Notes: generated by a model not told the origin, from the sequence alone. Shown: positions 37,489-47,117, counted from the first letter of the stretch. The stretch is DNA of 64,000 nucleotides from Brevundimonas sp. UBA6550 (GCF_002434505.1 NZ_DJKE01000008.1:299300-363299); one strand, 5' to 3'. Numbers and translations are program-made.

Positions 37489-38809
37489 TCACATAGTCTG
37501 AGGCGATTCGGGAGCGGGTCTGGTAGGCCCGCAACGCCGGCCGAGCAAGCGGGGCGCGCACGGGGGCCGGATCGAAGGTCACGGCCCGCGCCGCAATGGC
37601 CAACATCAGCACCCAGGGCAGGTTGGCGTGGGTCAGCAGCACGCTCTCCGACAGGCTCAGCGCGGTGAAGCCGGCCATATAGGCGATGCTCCAATAGCCT
37701 TCGCGCGCGCCAAGACCGTTCAGCCGCGCCACGATCAGCACGGCCGAGATCGCCATCAGGGCGCCGACGGCGACGGCGCCAGGCCAGCCCAACTGCACCA
37801 GAAGGTCGATCCAGCCGTTGTGGGCGCTGGGCACCGGCCATTGGGTCTCGATGCGGATTTCGCGCGCGGGAATGGAATCCACCCCCCAGAAGGCGCTGAA
37901 GCCATAGCCGGTCCAGGGGCGTTCGGCGACCTTTCGCATCAGCGCCTCCCAGATCAGGGTGCGGCCGGTCAGGGACGGATCCTTGCCCAGGGCCTCCAGG
38001 ATGGCGGCGGAATCGGAGTTCCACAGCCAGGTCGCGGTGGCGACCGTGACCACGCCCAGCCAGACGCCGACGACGGTGATGACCGCGCCACCCTGTTTCA
38101 GCGCCCACCAGCCGCCCACCATGCCGACCCCCAGCATCCAGCACAGCAGCGAGGTCTTGGACTGGGTGGCCAGAACCAGCAGCGTGGTCAGGGCCAGGGC
38201 GATCAGGGCGGTCCAGACGCCGTCCCGGCGGCCCGCGATGTGATCGGCGGCCAGGGCGGCGGCGGCCGAGACGGCGCCGACCACCATGACCAGGCCCATC
38301 TGGTTCTTCTCGTACCACAGGCCGCGCCACAGGCCGGCGTTGTCGAACTGGTGCACCCCGACCTTGGGATAGGCGAAGACCATGATCAGACTGCCGACCG
38401 CCATCACCAGGCAGGTATGCATCAGAAGGCGCGGCAGAGCGGCGTCACGGAAGCGCGCGCCCAGATAGACGGCGAAGGCGCTATTTATCGCCATGGCGAT
38501 GACCCGCCGTTCGGTCACGCCCGGGTCGATGGACCAGTACTGGGACGCAAAGGCCAGGGCCACCAAGCCGAACATCATCAGCCAGGCCGGCCAGGCGCGG
38601 ATCACCCGATCGAAGCGGAAGACGATCAGTCCGGCGATGATCGCATAGACCGGCAGCCACATCAGGCGCAGCACGGGCGTCTCGGCCTGGTCCGGCGCGA
38701 TCACGGGTGCGATCAGGGCGCCGGTCAGCATGAAGACGACGAAGCCGGCCGCCAGCTGTTCCCACAGCGGCGGCGAATCGTTCGGGACCTGGACGGGCGA
38801 TGCGCGCAC
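37463..38809 (-). CDS. O-antigen ligase / polymerase family (Wzy/WaaL-like) membrane protein
   Basis: The protein is about 448 aa from GTG 38809 with ~11-12 transmembrane segments. It has the Wzy_C signature region: a large periplasmic loop (about 290-345) with TGRTLIWEALMRKV, RPWTGYGFSAFWG and AHNGWIDLLVQLG, motifs shared by O-antigen ligases and polysaccharide polymerases. Its job would be to ligate or polymerise surface glycan in the periplasm. It resembles the second such protein at the right edge. No glycan genes surround it here. The 3' end overlaps parE by 26 nt; the start is uncertain. Confidence 0.85.
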   Translation of the reverse strand: MRASPVQVPNDSPPLWEQLAAGFVVFMLTGALIAPVIAPDQAETPVLRLMWLPVYAIIAGLIVFRFDRVIRAWPAWLMMFGLVALAFASQYWSIDPGVTERRVIAMAINSAFAVYLGARFRDAALPRLLMHTCLVMAVGSLIMVFAYPKVGVHQFDNAGLWRGLWYEKNQMGLVMVVGAVSAAAALAADHIAGRRDGVWTALIALALTTLLVLATQSKTSLLCWMLGVGMVGGWWALKQGGAVITVVGVWLGVVTVATATWLWNSDSAAILEALGKDPSLTGRTLIWEALMRKVAERPWTGYGFSAFWGVDSIPAREIRIETQWPVPSAHNGWIDLLVQLGWPGAVAVGALMAISAVLIVARLNGLGAREGYWSIAYMAGFTALSLSESVLLTHANLPWVLMLAIAARAVTFDPAPVRAPLARPALRAYQTRSRIASDYVNGRRPLRF

Positions 38810-38832
38810 GGGCGGACAGTCCGTCGGGGCGC

Positions 38833-40011
38833 TTAAGGAAGGGTGAGCGCGGCGCGGAAGGCGGCCAGGCCGATCTCCAGATCGGCGATCAGGTCTGCCG
38901 GGTCCTCCAGTCCGATGTGCAGGCGGATCAGTTCCCCCTCCAGCGCCGGGGGATGGGCGCGATAGACCATCTGGTGCGTCTCTTGCGTGATCAGGCTTTC
39001 GAACCCGCCCCAGGAATAGCCCAGGCCGAACAGGGTCAGGGCGTCCAGGAACGTCTCGCCCGCCGCCGCGTCGCCGCCGTTCATCACGACCCCCATCAGG
39101 GAGGCGGCGCCGGTGAAGTCGCGCGTCCAGAGGGCATGACCGACGGCGCCGGGCAGGGGCGGATAGAGGACGCGCGAGACCTCGGGGCGCGCCTGAAGCC
39201 ACTCGGCGACCCTCAGGGCCGAACGCGCCTGTTCGGCATAGCGCAGCGGCAGGGTGCGAAGGCCCCGCAAGGCCAGCCAGGCGTCGTCGGGCGAGACGTG
39301 CCAGCCCAAATCCTCGATGGCGTCGGCGATGGCGCGGCGATAGGCGGGGGCGTTGGCGGCGATGCTGCCCATCAGGATGTCGGAATGGCCGCCGACATAT
39401 TTCGTCACGGCCTGGACGCTGACATCGACGCCGTGGGCGAGGGGACGATAGGCCAGGCCCGCCGCCCAGGTGTTGTCCATGACGGTCAGCACGCCGCGCG
39501 CGCGGCAGGCGCTCGCCACCGCCGCCACATCGACCATGTCGAAGGTCAGGGACGCGGGCGATTCCATCAGCACCAGCCGCGTCCGGTCGCCCAGCGCCGC
39601 GATGACGGCCCTCGCATCGGCGTCGGCGGGCAGGAACCGGGTCGTGACGCCCCGCGCGGCCTGATAGCGGCCGAGGAACCGGCGGGTCGGCCCATAGACG
39701 GCGTCGGTCGTCACCACCTCGTCGCCGGGGCGCAGCAGGGCCAGCAACGGAACCGTGACCGCGGCCAGGCCAGAGGGAACCAGAAAAGCCTCGTCGGCGC
39801 CTTCAAGATCGGCCAGGGCAAGACGAAGCTGCCGCGCCGCGCTGGTCCCCGAAAGGCCGTAGGTCGGCCCGTCCGTCTCGTCGCGCATGACGCCGGCGGT
39901 GTCGCTGAGCATCGTCGAGGCGCGTTCCAGCGGCGGATTGACCGGGCGGCGGCCCTGGCCCCGGCGCGTGGCGGAGGCGATCAAGCGGGTGCGGTCCGAA
40001 TGCGTCGGCAT
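38833..40011 (-). CDS. metC: Cystathionine beta-lyase-like PLP enzyme
   Basis: A 392-residue Cys/Met-metabolism PLP enzyme that probably cleaves cystathionine to homocysteine, pyruvate and ammonia. It has the substrate-loop segment YGLSGTSAARQLRLAL (about 51-66), LVPSGLAAVTVPLLALL (about 77), the cofactor Asp in TVMDNTWAAG (about 178) and the PLP-binding Lys in AVTKYVGGHSDILMG (about 203). The Trp at SWGGFESL and the overall pattern fit the MetC type, but cystathionine gamma-synthase or a related lyase is possible. It is divergent from the ABC binding-protein gene (79-nt gap). Confidence 0.85.
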   Translation of the reverse strand: MPTHSDRTRLIASATRRGQGRRPVNPPLERASTMLSDTAGVMRDETDGPTYGLSGTSAARQLRLALADLEGADEAFLVPSGLAAVTVPLLALLRPGDEVVTTDAVYGPTRRFLGRYQAARGVTTRFLPADADARAVIAALGDRTRLVLMESPASLTFDMVDVAAVASACRARGVLTVMDNTWAAGLAYRPLAHGVDVSVQAVTKYVGGHSDILMGSIAANAPAYRRAIADAIEDLGWHVSPDDAWLALRGLRTLPLRYAEQARSALRVAEWLQARPEVSRVLYPPLPGAVGHALWTRDFTGAASLMGVVMNGGDAAAGETFLDALTLFGLGYSWGGFESLITQETHQMVYRAHPPALEGELIRLHIGLEDPADLIADLEIGLAAFRAALTLP

Positions 40012-40090
40012 GGGGAATCCATGGGTTGCGGTTCAGGGCCTAAAGGCCTCTAAAGCCTGCGTGGGCGCAAGCGGCGAGGGACCAAACGCG

Positions 40091-41188
40091 ATGCGGTGCT
40101 GGATGATCGGGACGATGGCCCTGGCCCTGGCCCTGCTGGCCGCCGGTTGCGGACGCCAGGATGCGCCGCCCGCCACCCCCGAACCCGCCGCGACGCCCGT
40201 CGCCAACGGCCCCGCGGCCTTGCCGGAGAGCCCGACCGTGAAGGCGATCAAGCGTCGCGGGCGTCTGAACTGCGGCGTTCACCAGGGGCTGGTCGGCTTC
40301 GCCTATACGGACAACCGGGGCCAGTGGCGCGGGTTCGACGTCGACTTCTGCCGCGCCACGGCGGCGGCGGTGCTGGGCGACGCCAATGCGGTGCGGTTCG
40401 TGCCCCTGTCGGCGGCCGAGCGCTTCGCCGCCCTGAACGACGGGCGGATCGACGTGCTGTGGCGCAACTCGTCCTGGACGATGACGCGCGACGCGGGCGA
40501 AGGCTTAGTGTTCGCGGGCGTCAACTATTACGATGGTCAGGGTTTTCTGGTCCGGCGCGCGCTGAACCTGAACAGCGCCACGGAGCTGACAGGCGCGCGG
40601 GTGTGCGTGCAGTCCGGCTCGACCTCCCAGGCCAACGCGGCCGACTATTTCCGCTCGCGCGGCATCGAATACCGGCCCGTGGTCTTCGACACCGAAGAGG
40701 CGGCGCGCGACGCCTATAACCGCGAGGACTGCGACGCCTTCAGCGCGGACATCTCGGCCCTGGCGGCGGCGCGCACGGTGCTGAGCAACCCCAACGAACA
40801 TGTGATCCTGTCGGACGTGGCGTCCAAGGAGCCGTTGGGGCCAGTGCTGAAGGCGGGCGACGAACGCTGGGCCGCGACCGTGCGATGGACGCTGAACGCC
40901 TTGATGCTGGCGGAGGAACTGGGCGTCACGCGCGAGGGCGCCGACGATCTGGCCAAGACCGCGACCGACCCGCGCGTGCGGCGATTGCTGGGGGCGGAGG
41001 GCGATTTCGGACCGATGCTGGGGCTGTCCAAGACCTGGGCCCGGGATGCGGTGTCGGCGGTCGGCAACTATGGTGAGATTTTCGAGCGGAATCTGGGTTC
41101 GCAATCGGCGCTCGACCTGGACCGCGGTTTGAACGCACAATGGAACGCGCGCCCGGCCGGCTTGATCTATGGCCTGCCGATCCGATAA
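40091..41188 (+). CDS. Amino-acid ABC transporter substrate-binding lipoprotein
   Basis: A 365-residue periplasmic type II solute-binding protein of the AapJ/BztA family for polar or general L-amino acids. It begins with a lipoprotein signal (LALLAAGC, acylated Cys at ~19), a Pro/Ala linker, and the SBP_bac_3 fold starting at KAIKRRGRLNCGVHQGLVGF (about 50). Further motifs are GFDVDFCRATAAAVLGD, NDGRIDVLWRNSSWTMTRD and CVQSGST. No permease or ATPase genes are adjacent, so it is an orphan binding protein here. A DAACS symporter gene follows 33 nt downstream. Confidence 0.88.
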   Translation: MRCWMIGTMALALALLAAGCGRQDAPPATPEPAATPVANGPAALPESPTVKAIKRRGRLNCGVHQGLVGFAYTDNRGQWRGFDVDFCRATAAAVLGDANAVRFVPLSAAERFAALNDGRIDVLWRNSSWTMTRDAGEGLVFAGVNYYDGQGFLVRRALNLNSATELTGARVCVQSGSTSQANAADYFRSRGIEYRPVVFDTEEAARDAYNREDCDAFSADISALAAARTVLSNPNEHVILSDVASKEPLGPVLKAGDERWAATVRWTLNALMLAEELGVTREGADDLAKTATDPRVRRLLGAEGDFGPMLGLSKTWARDAVSAVGNYGEIFERNLGSQSALDLDRGLNAQWNARPAGLIYGLPIR

Positions 41189-41221
41189 GCGCCGAAAGCA
41201 GCATTGCTTCCTGGGGGAAAG

Positions 41222-42577
41222 ATGACCGAGACGAAACGCGGCCTCGCGCTGCATTGGCTGATGCTGATCGGCTTTTCCGTGGGGTTGGTCGGGGGGCTTC
41301 TGGTCAATCTGGCCGTCGGCGCCGATGCCGCCTGGGTCGTCTGGCTGACGGACAATGTGACCGGACCGATCGGTCAGATCTTCCTGCGCCTGCTATTCAT
41401 GATGGTGATCCCGCTGCTGTTCTCGGCCCTGGTGGTCGGGGTGGCCGAGATGGGCGACCTCAGCGCCCTGGGGCGTGCGGGCATCAAGACCCTGCTGCTG
41501 ACCATCGTGGTGTCCAGCATCGCCGTGGTCATCGGCCTGGTGATGGTCAATGTCTTCCAGCCCGGTCGCGGGGTCGATCCGGCGGTGGCGCAGCAGCTGC
41601 TGGCCCAGGGCAAGGACGGCGCGGCCAGCATCGTTCAGACCGGCCGCGACAGCTCGATCCAGCTGGGCGACTTCTTCCTGGATCTGGTGCCGTCCAATGC
41701 GGTCGCGGCGGCGGCGGAGAACGCCATCTTGCCCCTGATGATCTTCGCCCTGTTCTTCGGCATCGGCCTGGTCATGGCCAAGAGCCCGGCGACGGATAGA
41801 CTGCAGGAGGTGATCCAGGGGATCTTCGAGGTCTCCATGACCCTGATCAACCTGTTCATCAAACTGGCGCCGCTGGCCATCGCCTGCCTGATGTTCAACC
41901 TGGCGGCCCTGTTCGGATGGGATCTGCTGGTGCGGCTGGCGGCCTTCGTCGGCGTCGCCGTGGGCGCGATGGCGATCCATATGTTCGTGGTGTATCCGCT
42001 GGTGATCTGGCTGCTGGCCGGGCGTTCGCCCATCGCCTTCTTCAAAGGCGTGCGCGAGCCGATGGTGGTGGCCTTCTCGACCGCCTCGTCCAACGCCTCC
42101 CTGCCCGTGTCGTTGAAGGCGGCGGAAGAGCAGCTCAAGCTGCCGCGCAGGATCGCCCGTTTCGTCCTGACCGTGGGGGCGACCGCCAACCAGAACGGCA
42201 CGGCCCTGTTCGAGGGGGTGACGGTGCTGTTCCTGGCGCAGTTCTTCGGCGTCGACCTGACGATCACCCAGCAGGTGGTGGTGATGCTGGTCTGTATTCT
42301 GGGCGGCGTGGGCACGGCGGGCGTGCCGGCCGGCTCCCTGCCGGTGGTGGCCATGATCCTGGTGATGGTGAAGGTGCCGCCCGAGGGCATCGGCCTGATC
42401 CTGGGCGTCGACCGCTTCCTGGACATGTGCCGCACCACGCTGAACGTGACGGGCGATCTGGTTCTGGCGACCGTGGTGTCGCGCGGGGAGGTCGACACGT
42501 CGGACGCACAGGCCCTGAGAGAAGAGGAAGGCCTGCCTGGCGCGGCTCGCCGCGGCCTGACGCACGAAACGGTCTGA
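41222..42577 (+). CDS. Dicarboxylate/amino acid:cation symporter (DAACS family)
   Basis: A 451-residue secondary transporter of the GltP/DctA/SdcS type, importing dicarboxylates or acidic amino acids with H+ or Na+. It shows the family's ~8 transmembrane helices and two re-entrant loops. The first hairpin has the Ser-rich FSTASSNASLPVSL (about 285-298); next come GATANQNGTALFEGV (about 318-332) and the second hairpin motif GVGTAGVPAGSL (about 364). RFLDMCRTTLNVTGDL (about 399) carries substrate-binding residues. ATG 41222 has a GGGGGA site. With the upstream binding protein it may form an amino-acid uptake pair, but that is inference. Confidence 0.92.
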   Translation: MTETKRGLALHWLMLIGFSVGLVGGLLVNLAVGADAAWVVWLTDNVTGPIGQIFLRLLFMMVIPLLFSALVVGVAEMGDLSALGRAGIKTLLLTIVVSSIAVVIGLVMVNVFQPGRGVDPAVAQQLLAQGKDGAASIVQTGRDSSIQLGDFFLDLVPSNAVAAAAENAILPLMIFALFFGIGLVMAKSPATDRLQEVIQGIFEVSMTLINLFIKLAPLAIACLMFNLAALFGWDLLVRLAAFVGVAVGAMAIHMFVVYPLVIWLLAGRSPIAFFKGVREPMVVAFSTASSNASLPVSLKAAEEQLKLPRRIARFVLTVGATANQNGTALFEGVTVLFLAQFFGVDLTITQQVVVMLVCILGGVGTAGVPAGSLPVVAMILVMVKVPPEGIGLILGVDRFLDMCRTTLNVTGDLVLATVVSRGEVDTSDAQALREEEGLPGAARRGLTHETV

Positions 42578-42582
42578 AGGGA

Positions 42583-43407
42583 TCAGCCGGTCTGGACGGG
42601 CGTGTCCGCGCGCCCGCCCCATTCCGACCAGGAGCCGTCGTAGAGGCGCGACGCTCGGCCCAGTTCGGCCAGGCCCAGCGTCAGAATGGCGGCGGTGACG
42701 CCGGAGCCGCAGGTGGTGATGGCGGGCTGGTCAAGATCCACCCCGGCGTCGACGAAGGCCCGGGCCAGGGCGTCGCCGCGCTTCATCCTGGCGTCGGGGT
42801 CGAGCAATCGGCCGAAGGGCAGGTTGACGGCGCCAGGCATATGGCCGCTGCGAACGCCAGGGCGCGGTTCGGCCGCCTGGCCCGCGAAACGGGCGGTGCC
42901 GCGCGCGTCTATGACCTGAGCGCCCCCATCCAGCGCGTGTCGAACATCGTCCAGCCCGGCGACGACGGCGGGCGTCGCGACGGCGTCGAACATGGCGGGC
43001 CGGGGGTCGGCGGCCCCTCGCTCCACCGCAAACCCCTGAGATTGCCACAGCGGAAGGCCGCCATCCAGAACGCGGACGTCGCGCGCGCCCATTGTCCTGA
43101 ACATCCACCAGACGCGGGCCGCCGAAAACAGGCCGGCCGTGTCATAGACCACGATCAGATCGTCCGCCGCCACGCCCAGCGCGCCGACCGCTTCGGCGAA
43201 GTCCGCAGGGGCGGGCATCATATGGGGCAGGGGGCTGTCGGGGTCCGACACGGCGTCCAGATCGAAGAAGACGGCCCCCGGAATATGCGCCTGCTCGAAA
43301 TCGGCGCGGGCGTCGCGGCCGTCCAGATGCCAGCTGGCGTCGACGACCCGCAAGTTGGGCTGGCCCAGCCGGTCCGCCAGCTCTTCGGCCGAGATCAGAA
43401 AGCTCAT
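42583..43407 (-). CDS. sseA: 3-mercaptopyruvate sulfurtransferase
   Basis: SseA moves sulfur from 3-mercaptopyruvate to a thiol acceptor. The 274-residue protein has two rhodanese domains (about 1-135, inactive, and about 150-270, active). The active-site loop is CGSGVTA with nucleophile C233, the mercaptopyruvate-type loop rather than the CRxGxx[T/R] of thiosulfate sulfurtransferases. ATG 43407 overlaps the cfa stop as ATGA, so it is coupled to cfa. It ends 5 nt from the converging symporter gene. Confidence 0.93.
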   Translation of the reverse strand: MSFLISAEELADRLGQPNLRVVDASWHLDGRDARADFEQAHIPGAVFFDLDAVSDPDSPLPHMMPAPADFAEAVGALGVAADDLIVVYDTAGLFSAARVWWMFRTMGARDVRVLDGGLPLWQSQGFAVERGAADPRPAMFDAVATPAVVAGLDDVRHALDGGAQVIDARGTARFAGQAAEPRPGVRSGHMPGAVNLPFGRLLDPDARMKRGDALARAFVDAGVDLDQPAITTCGSGVTAAILTLGLAELGRASRLYDGSWSEWGGRADTPVQTG

Positions 43408-44624
43408 GCGCGCGCCAGGGTCAGTTGGATCACATCGGTGCGGGCCGAGCGAAAGCCCGCCTCGCAATAGGCCAGGTAGAAGCGCCACAGACGCCGGAAA
43501 CGCTCGTCGAAACCGTTCATGCGGCTGATGTCGCCCCAGGCGGCCTGGAACCGCTCGTCCCAGAGCTTGAGCGTCTCGGCGTAATCCTGACCGAACCGCT
43601 CCACGGCCTGCCAAGTCAGGCCTGCGGCCTTCGTCACCGGCGCCAGCCGCTCTTCGGACGGCAGCATTCCGCCGGGAAAGACGTATTTCTGGATGAAGTC
43701 GGTGCGGGCGTTGTATTCGTCGAACAGGGCGTCCTGGATGGTGATGATCTGCAGGCCTGCCACGCCGCCAGGCGTCAGGACGTCGTGGATCTTGCCGAAA
43801 TAGGCGGGCCAGTATTCCTTGCCCACCGCCTCGAACATCTCGATGGAGGCGACGCGGTCGAAGCGGCCCTGAACGTCGCGATAGTCGATCAACCGGATGT
43901 CGGCGCGATCCGACAGACCGGCGTTGAACAGCCGCGCCTGGGCGAAGTCGTGCTGCTCCTTTGAGATGGTGATGCCCGTGACGCGAGCGCCGATGTCGCG
44001 CGCCACGAACTCGGCGAAGCCGCCCCAGCCGCAACCGATCTCCAGCACGGTCATGCCGGGCTTGATGTCCATCATACGGATCAGCGCGGCGTATTTCTCG
44101 CGCTGGGCGGCCTCAAGCGGTTCGCCCGCACGACCGAAACGGGCCGAGGAATAGGTCATCGAGCCGTCAAGCCAGCTGGCGTAGAAGGCGTTGCCCAGGT
44201 CGTAGTGGGCGTGGATGTTCTTTTTCGAACCCGTGCGGCTGTTGCGGTTGCTGCGATGGGACAGCCAGTTGACGGCCATCATCAGCCAGTTGCCGTCGAA
44301 CAGGCGGCGGATGTGGTCGTAGTTGTCGACCAGCGTCTCCAACAGGGCGGCCAGATGCGGGCTATCCCATTCGCCCGCCATATAGGCCTCGGCGAACCCG
44401 ATGTCGCCGGCGGCCAGGACGCGACGGGCGAAGCGATAGTCCTTGACGTTCAGAATGCCGCACGGGCCCGGACGGTCGCCCTGCAGAACATGCACCTCGC
44501 CGTTCGGCAGTTGGACGGTCAACCGGCCGAAGGTCCAGTTCCTGGCCAGCAGGCGCAGCATCATCGCAAACACCCGAGGGGTCTGGCGGGCGACGGCTTC
44601 GAGATCGGCGCTGGCGACGCTCAT
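43404..44624 (-). CDS. cfa: Cyclopropane-fatty-acyl-phospholipid synthase
   Basis: Cfa adds a methylene group from SAM across double bonds of membrane phospholipid acyl chains, a response to stationary phase and stress. The 406-residue protein has the N-terminal lipid-binding domain (about 1-130), HAHYDLGNAFYASWLDGSMTYS (about 140-160), the SAM motif VLEIGCGWGGFAEF (about 192), ITISKEQHDFA (about 219) and SIEMFEAVG (about 250), where the Glu is a catalytic residue. It lies between phr and sseA on the same strand. Confidence 0.95.
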   Translation of the reverse strand: MSVASADLEAVARQTPRVFAMMLRLLARNWTFGRLTVQLPNGEVHVLQGDRPGPCGILNVKDYRFARRVLAAGDIGFAEAYMAGEWDSPHLAALLETLVDNYDHIRRLFDGNWLMMAVNWLSHRSNRNSRTGSKKNIHAHYDLGNAFYASWLDGSMTYSSARFGRAGEPLEAAQREKYAALIRMMDIKPGMTVLEIGCGWGGFAEFVARDIGARVTGITISKEQHDFAQARLFNAGLSDRADIRLIDYRDVQGRFDRVASIEMFEAVGKEYWPAYFGKIHDVLTPGGVAGLQIITIQDALFDEYNARTDFIQKYVFPGGMLPSEERLAPVTKAAGLTWQAVERFGQDYAETLKLWDERFQAAWGDISRMNGFDERFRRLWRFYLAYCEAGFRSARTDVIQLTLARA

Positions 44625-44655
44625 GCTTGGACTTTCGGCTTGAAGGACATGTCGG

Positions 44656-46110
44656 TCAATCGCGATCGCTATGATCGTCGCCGCGACCGGAGACGGCTTT
44701 CAGGGCGTCGAGCGCGCGGGCGCGGGCCATTTCATGTTCGACGATGGGGCGGGGATAGTCGTGGCCCATGCGCACGCCCGCCTCGTGCAACACCTCTGCG
44801 GGCGCCGTCCAGGGGGCGTGGAGCCAGCGGTCGGGCAGGCGGGCCAATTCGGGAACCCAGCGGCGCACATAGCCCCCCTTCGGATCGAACTTCTCGCCCT
44901 GGGCGATGGGGTTGAAGATGCGGAAATAGGGCGAAGCGTCGGCGCCGGAACCCGCGACCCACTGCCAGTTCTGCACATTGCTGGCCACGTCGGCGTCCAC
45001 CAGCGTGTCCCAGAACCAGGCCTCGCCTTCGCGCCAGTCGATCAGCAGATGTTTGATCAAGAAGGAGGCGACGATCATGCGCACCCGATTGTGCATCCAG
45101 CCGGTGGCCCACAGCTGGCGCATACCGGCGTCCACCAGCGGATAGCCGGTGCGGCCGCGCTTCCACGCCTGGAGCCCCTTGGGATCGTCACGCCAGGGCA
45201 TGGCGTCGTATTCGGGGCGGAAGGCGTGATGGACGATGTAGGGGAACTGGTGCAGCAGGTGGGCCGAGAACTCGCGCCAGCCGATCTCGGCGACGAACTT
45301 TTCGGCCTCGGCGGGCGAGACCTTGCCGGCCTCGGCGGCCTGGCAAGCGCGTTCGATGGCGCGCCACGGACTGATCTCGCCCCAGTGCAGATGCGGGGAC
45401 AGGCGGCTGGAGGCGGGGCGGTCCGGGAAGTCCCGGTCCTTTGCATAGGTCGCCAGTCCGTCGGCGAGGAAAGTCGACAGCGCCTCCAACGCGCCCGCCT
45501 CGCCGGGCGTCCAGTCGAAGCCGCCGGACCAGTCGGGGAACGCGGGATGCAGACCCCAGTCGTCCAGATCGTCGCTGGCTATCCGTCCAGGCGTCTCGAT
45601 TTGCCGTGGGCCGGTCGTATGCGGCGGCGGCTCCGACATCGATAGCAGCGTCTTAAGAAAGGGCGTGAAGACCTTGTATGGATTGCCTGACCCGTTCAGC
45701 ACGGCGCCCGGTCGGCACATCAGAGTTCCGTTAAAGCCCCGGCATTCGACACCGTCGGCCTTCAGGGTGTGGGCGATCTCCGCATCCTGTTCGAAGGCGC
45801 CCGGCTCGAACAGGCGGTTCAGGAAGACGGCGTCGGCGCTGGTCTCCGCGATCAGGGCCTGCAAGGCGGCCAGGGACCCGCCACGCCGCAGGATCAGTCG
45901 CGCGCCGCGATCCGTCAGCGCGGCGTCCAGGGCCCGCAGAGACTTGTCCAGCCACCATTTCGATGCCGCGCCGATGGGCCGGTCGTAATGGTCGTCCAGG
46001 ATGAAGACCGGCATGATGGGCCGACCCGTCTCGACCGCATGATTCAGGGCCGGATTGTCGTGAAGCCGCAGGTCGCGCCTGAACCAGAGGATGACGGGCT
46101 TATTGGCCAA
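44656..46110 (-). CDS. phrB: Deoxyribodipyrimidine photolyase (class I CPD photolyase)
   Basis: This enzyme repairs UV-induced pyrimidine dimers using light. The 484-residue protein has the antenna-binding N-terminal domain (ILWFRRDLRLHDNPAL at 7-22) and the C-terminal FAD domain: WGEISPW (about 245), WREFSAHLL (about 275), WATGWMHNRVRM (about 331) and DADVASNVQNWQW (about 372). The start is TTG 46110 (TTG-GCC-AAT, read MANKPVILW) with a CGGAG site 9 nt upstream; no closer ATG fits. It is the first gene of a phr-cfa-sseA row. Confidence 0.93.
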   Translation of the reverse strand: MANKPVILWFRRDLRLHDNPALNHAVETGRPIMPVFILDDHYDRPIGAASKWWLDKSLRALDAALTDRGARLILRRGGSLAALQALIAETSADAVFLNRLFEPGAFEQDAEIAHTLKADGVECRGFNGTLMCRPGAVLNGSGNPYKVFTPFLKTLLSMSEPPPHTTGPRQIETPGRIASDDLDDWGLHPAFPDWSGGFDWTPGEAGALEALSTFLADGLATYAKDRDFPDRPASSRLSPHLHWGEISPWRAIERACQAAEAGKVSPAEAEKFVAEIGWREFSAHLLHQFPYIVHHAFRPEYDAMPWRDDPKGLQAWKRGRTGYPLVDAGMRQLWATGWMHNRVRMIVASFLIKHLLIDWREGEAWFWDTLVDADVASNVQNWQWVAGSGADASPYFRIFNPIAQGEKFDPKGGYVRRWVPELARLPDRWLHAPWTAPAEVLHEAGVRMGHDYPRPIVEHEMARARALDALKAVSGRGDDHSDRD

Positions 46111-46202
46111 GCGGGCGAACTCCGTGATAACTTGCGCTCATCGCCGACGAGCGCCAACTGATGGCCTCAGGTTTGCGGCATCCCGCACGCCAGACCCACT
46201 AA

Positions 46203-47099
46203 ATGCAGAAAGCCGTACCCGTGAGCCGACCCAATGCTGTCATTACGTTGTCCGAAGGTCTTCGGACGCCTGTCGTCATCGGCGGCGGCGCACGAATCGC
46301 CTTCATCGCCGGACCGTGCCAGATGGAAAGCCGCCAGCACGCGCTGGAAACGGCGCATCAGCTGAAGGAAATCGGCGAGCGGCTGAACGCGGGCATCATT
46401 TACAAGACCAGCTTCGACAAGGCCAACCGCACCAGCGCCAGCGCCGCGCGCGGGATCGGCCTGAAGGAGGCCCTGCCCATCTTCGCCGAGATTCGCGAGG
46501 TCACCGGCCTGCCGACCTTGACCGACGTCCATTCCGAGGCGCAATGCGGGCCGGTGGGCGAGGTGGTGGACGTGCTGCAGATTCCCGCCTTCCTCAGCCG
46601 CCAGACCGATCTGCTGCTGGCCGCCGCCGCCACGGGCAAGGCGATCAACATCAAGAAGGGCCAGTTCCTGGCGCCGTGGGACATGAAGAACGTCATCGCC
46701 AAGGTCGTCGGCGCGGGCAATCCGAACGTCATGGCCTGCGAACGCGGCGCCAGCTTCGGCTACAACACCCTGGTCAGCGACATGCGCGCGCTCCCGGTGC
46801 TGCGCGATATCGGTTGCCCGGTCGTGTTCGACGCGACCCACAGCGTCCAGCAGCCGGGCGGGCAGGGCACGTCGTCGGGCGGCCAGCGCGAATTCGTGCC
46901 GGTTCTGGCGCGCGCCGCCGTCTCGGTGGGCGTGGACGCGGTCTTCATCGAGACCCATCCCGACCCTGACCACGCGCCGTCGGATGGCCCGAACATGGTG
47001 CCGCTGGGTCAGTTCGAGGCCCTGGCCGCGCAACTGATCGCCTTCGACGACCTGGCCATCAAGCTGGGCGCCAAGGCGCCGGTGGCGCAGGCGGCGTGA
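46203..47099 (+). CDS. kdsA: 3-deoxy-8-phosphooctulonate synthase (KDO8P synthase)
   Basis: KdsA condenses arabinose-5-phosphate and phosphoenolpyruvate to KDO-8-phosphate, precursor of the inner-core sugar of LPS. The 298-residue TIM barrel has AGPCQMES (about 37-44), [11 protein letters not shown] (about 68), [10 protein letters not shown] (about 110), [13 protein letters not shown] (about 124) and [12 protein letters not shown] (about 207). C39 in the AGPC motif marks the metal-dependent class II enzyme; E. coli has Asn there. ATG 46203 is used; GTG 46221 is an alternative start. It is followed 18 nt later by hldE. Confidence 0.95.
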   Translation: MQKAVPVSRPNAVITLSEGLRTPVVIGGGARIAFIAGPCQMESRQHALETAHQLKEIGERLNAGIIYKTSFDKANRTSASAARGIGLKEALPIFAEIREVTGLPTLTDVHSEAQCGPVGEVVDVLQIPAFLSRQTDLLLAAAATGKAINIKKGQFLAPWDMKNVIAKVVGAGNPNVMACERGASFGYNTLVSDMRALPVLRDIGCPVVFDATHSVQQPGGQGTSSGGQREFVPVLARAAVSVGVDAVFIETHPDPDHAPSDGPNMVPLGQFEALAAQLIAFDDLAIKLGAKAPVAQAA

Positions 47100-47117
47100 A
47101 TCCTCTAGGTCGGGCGA

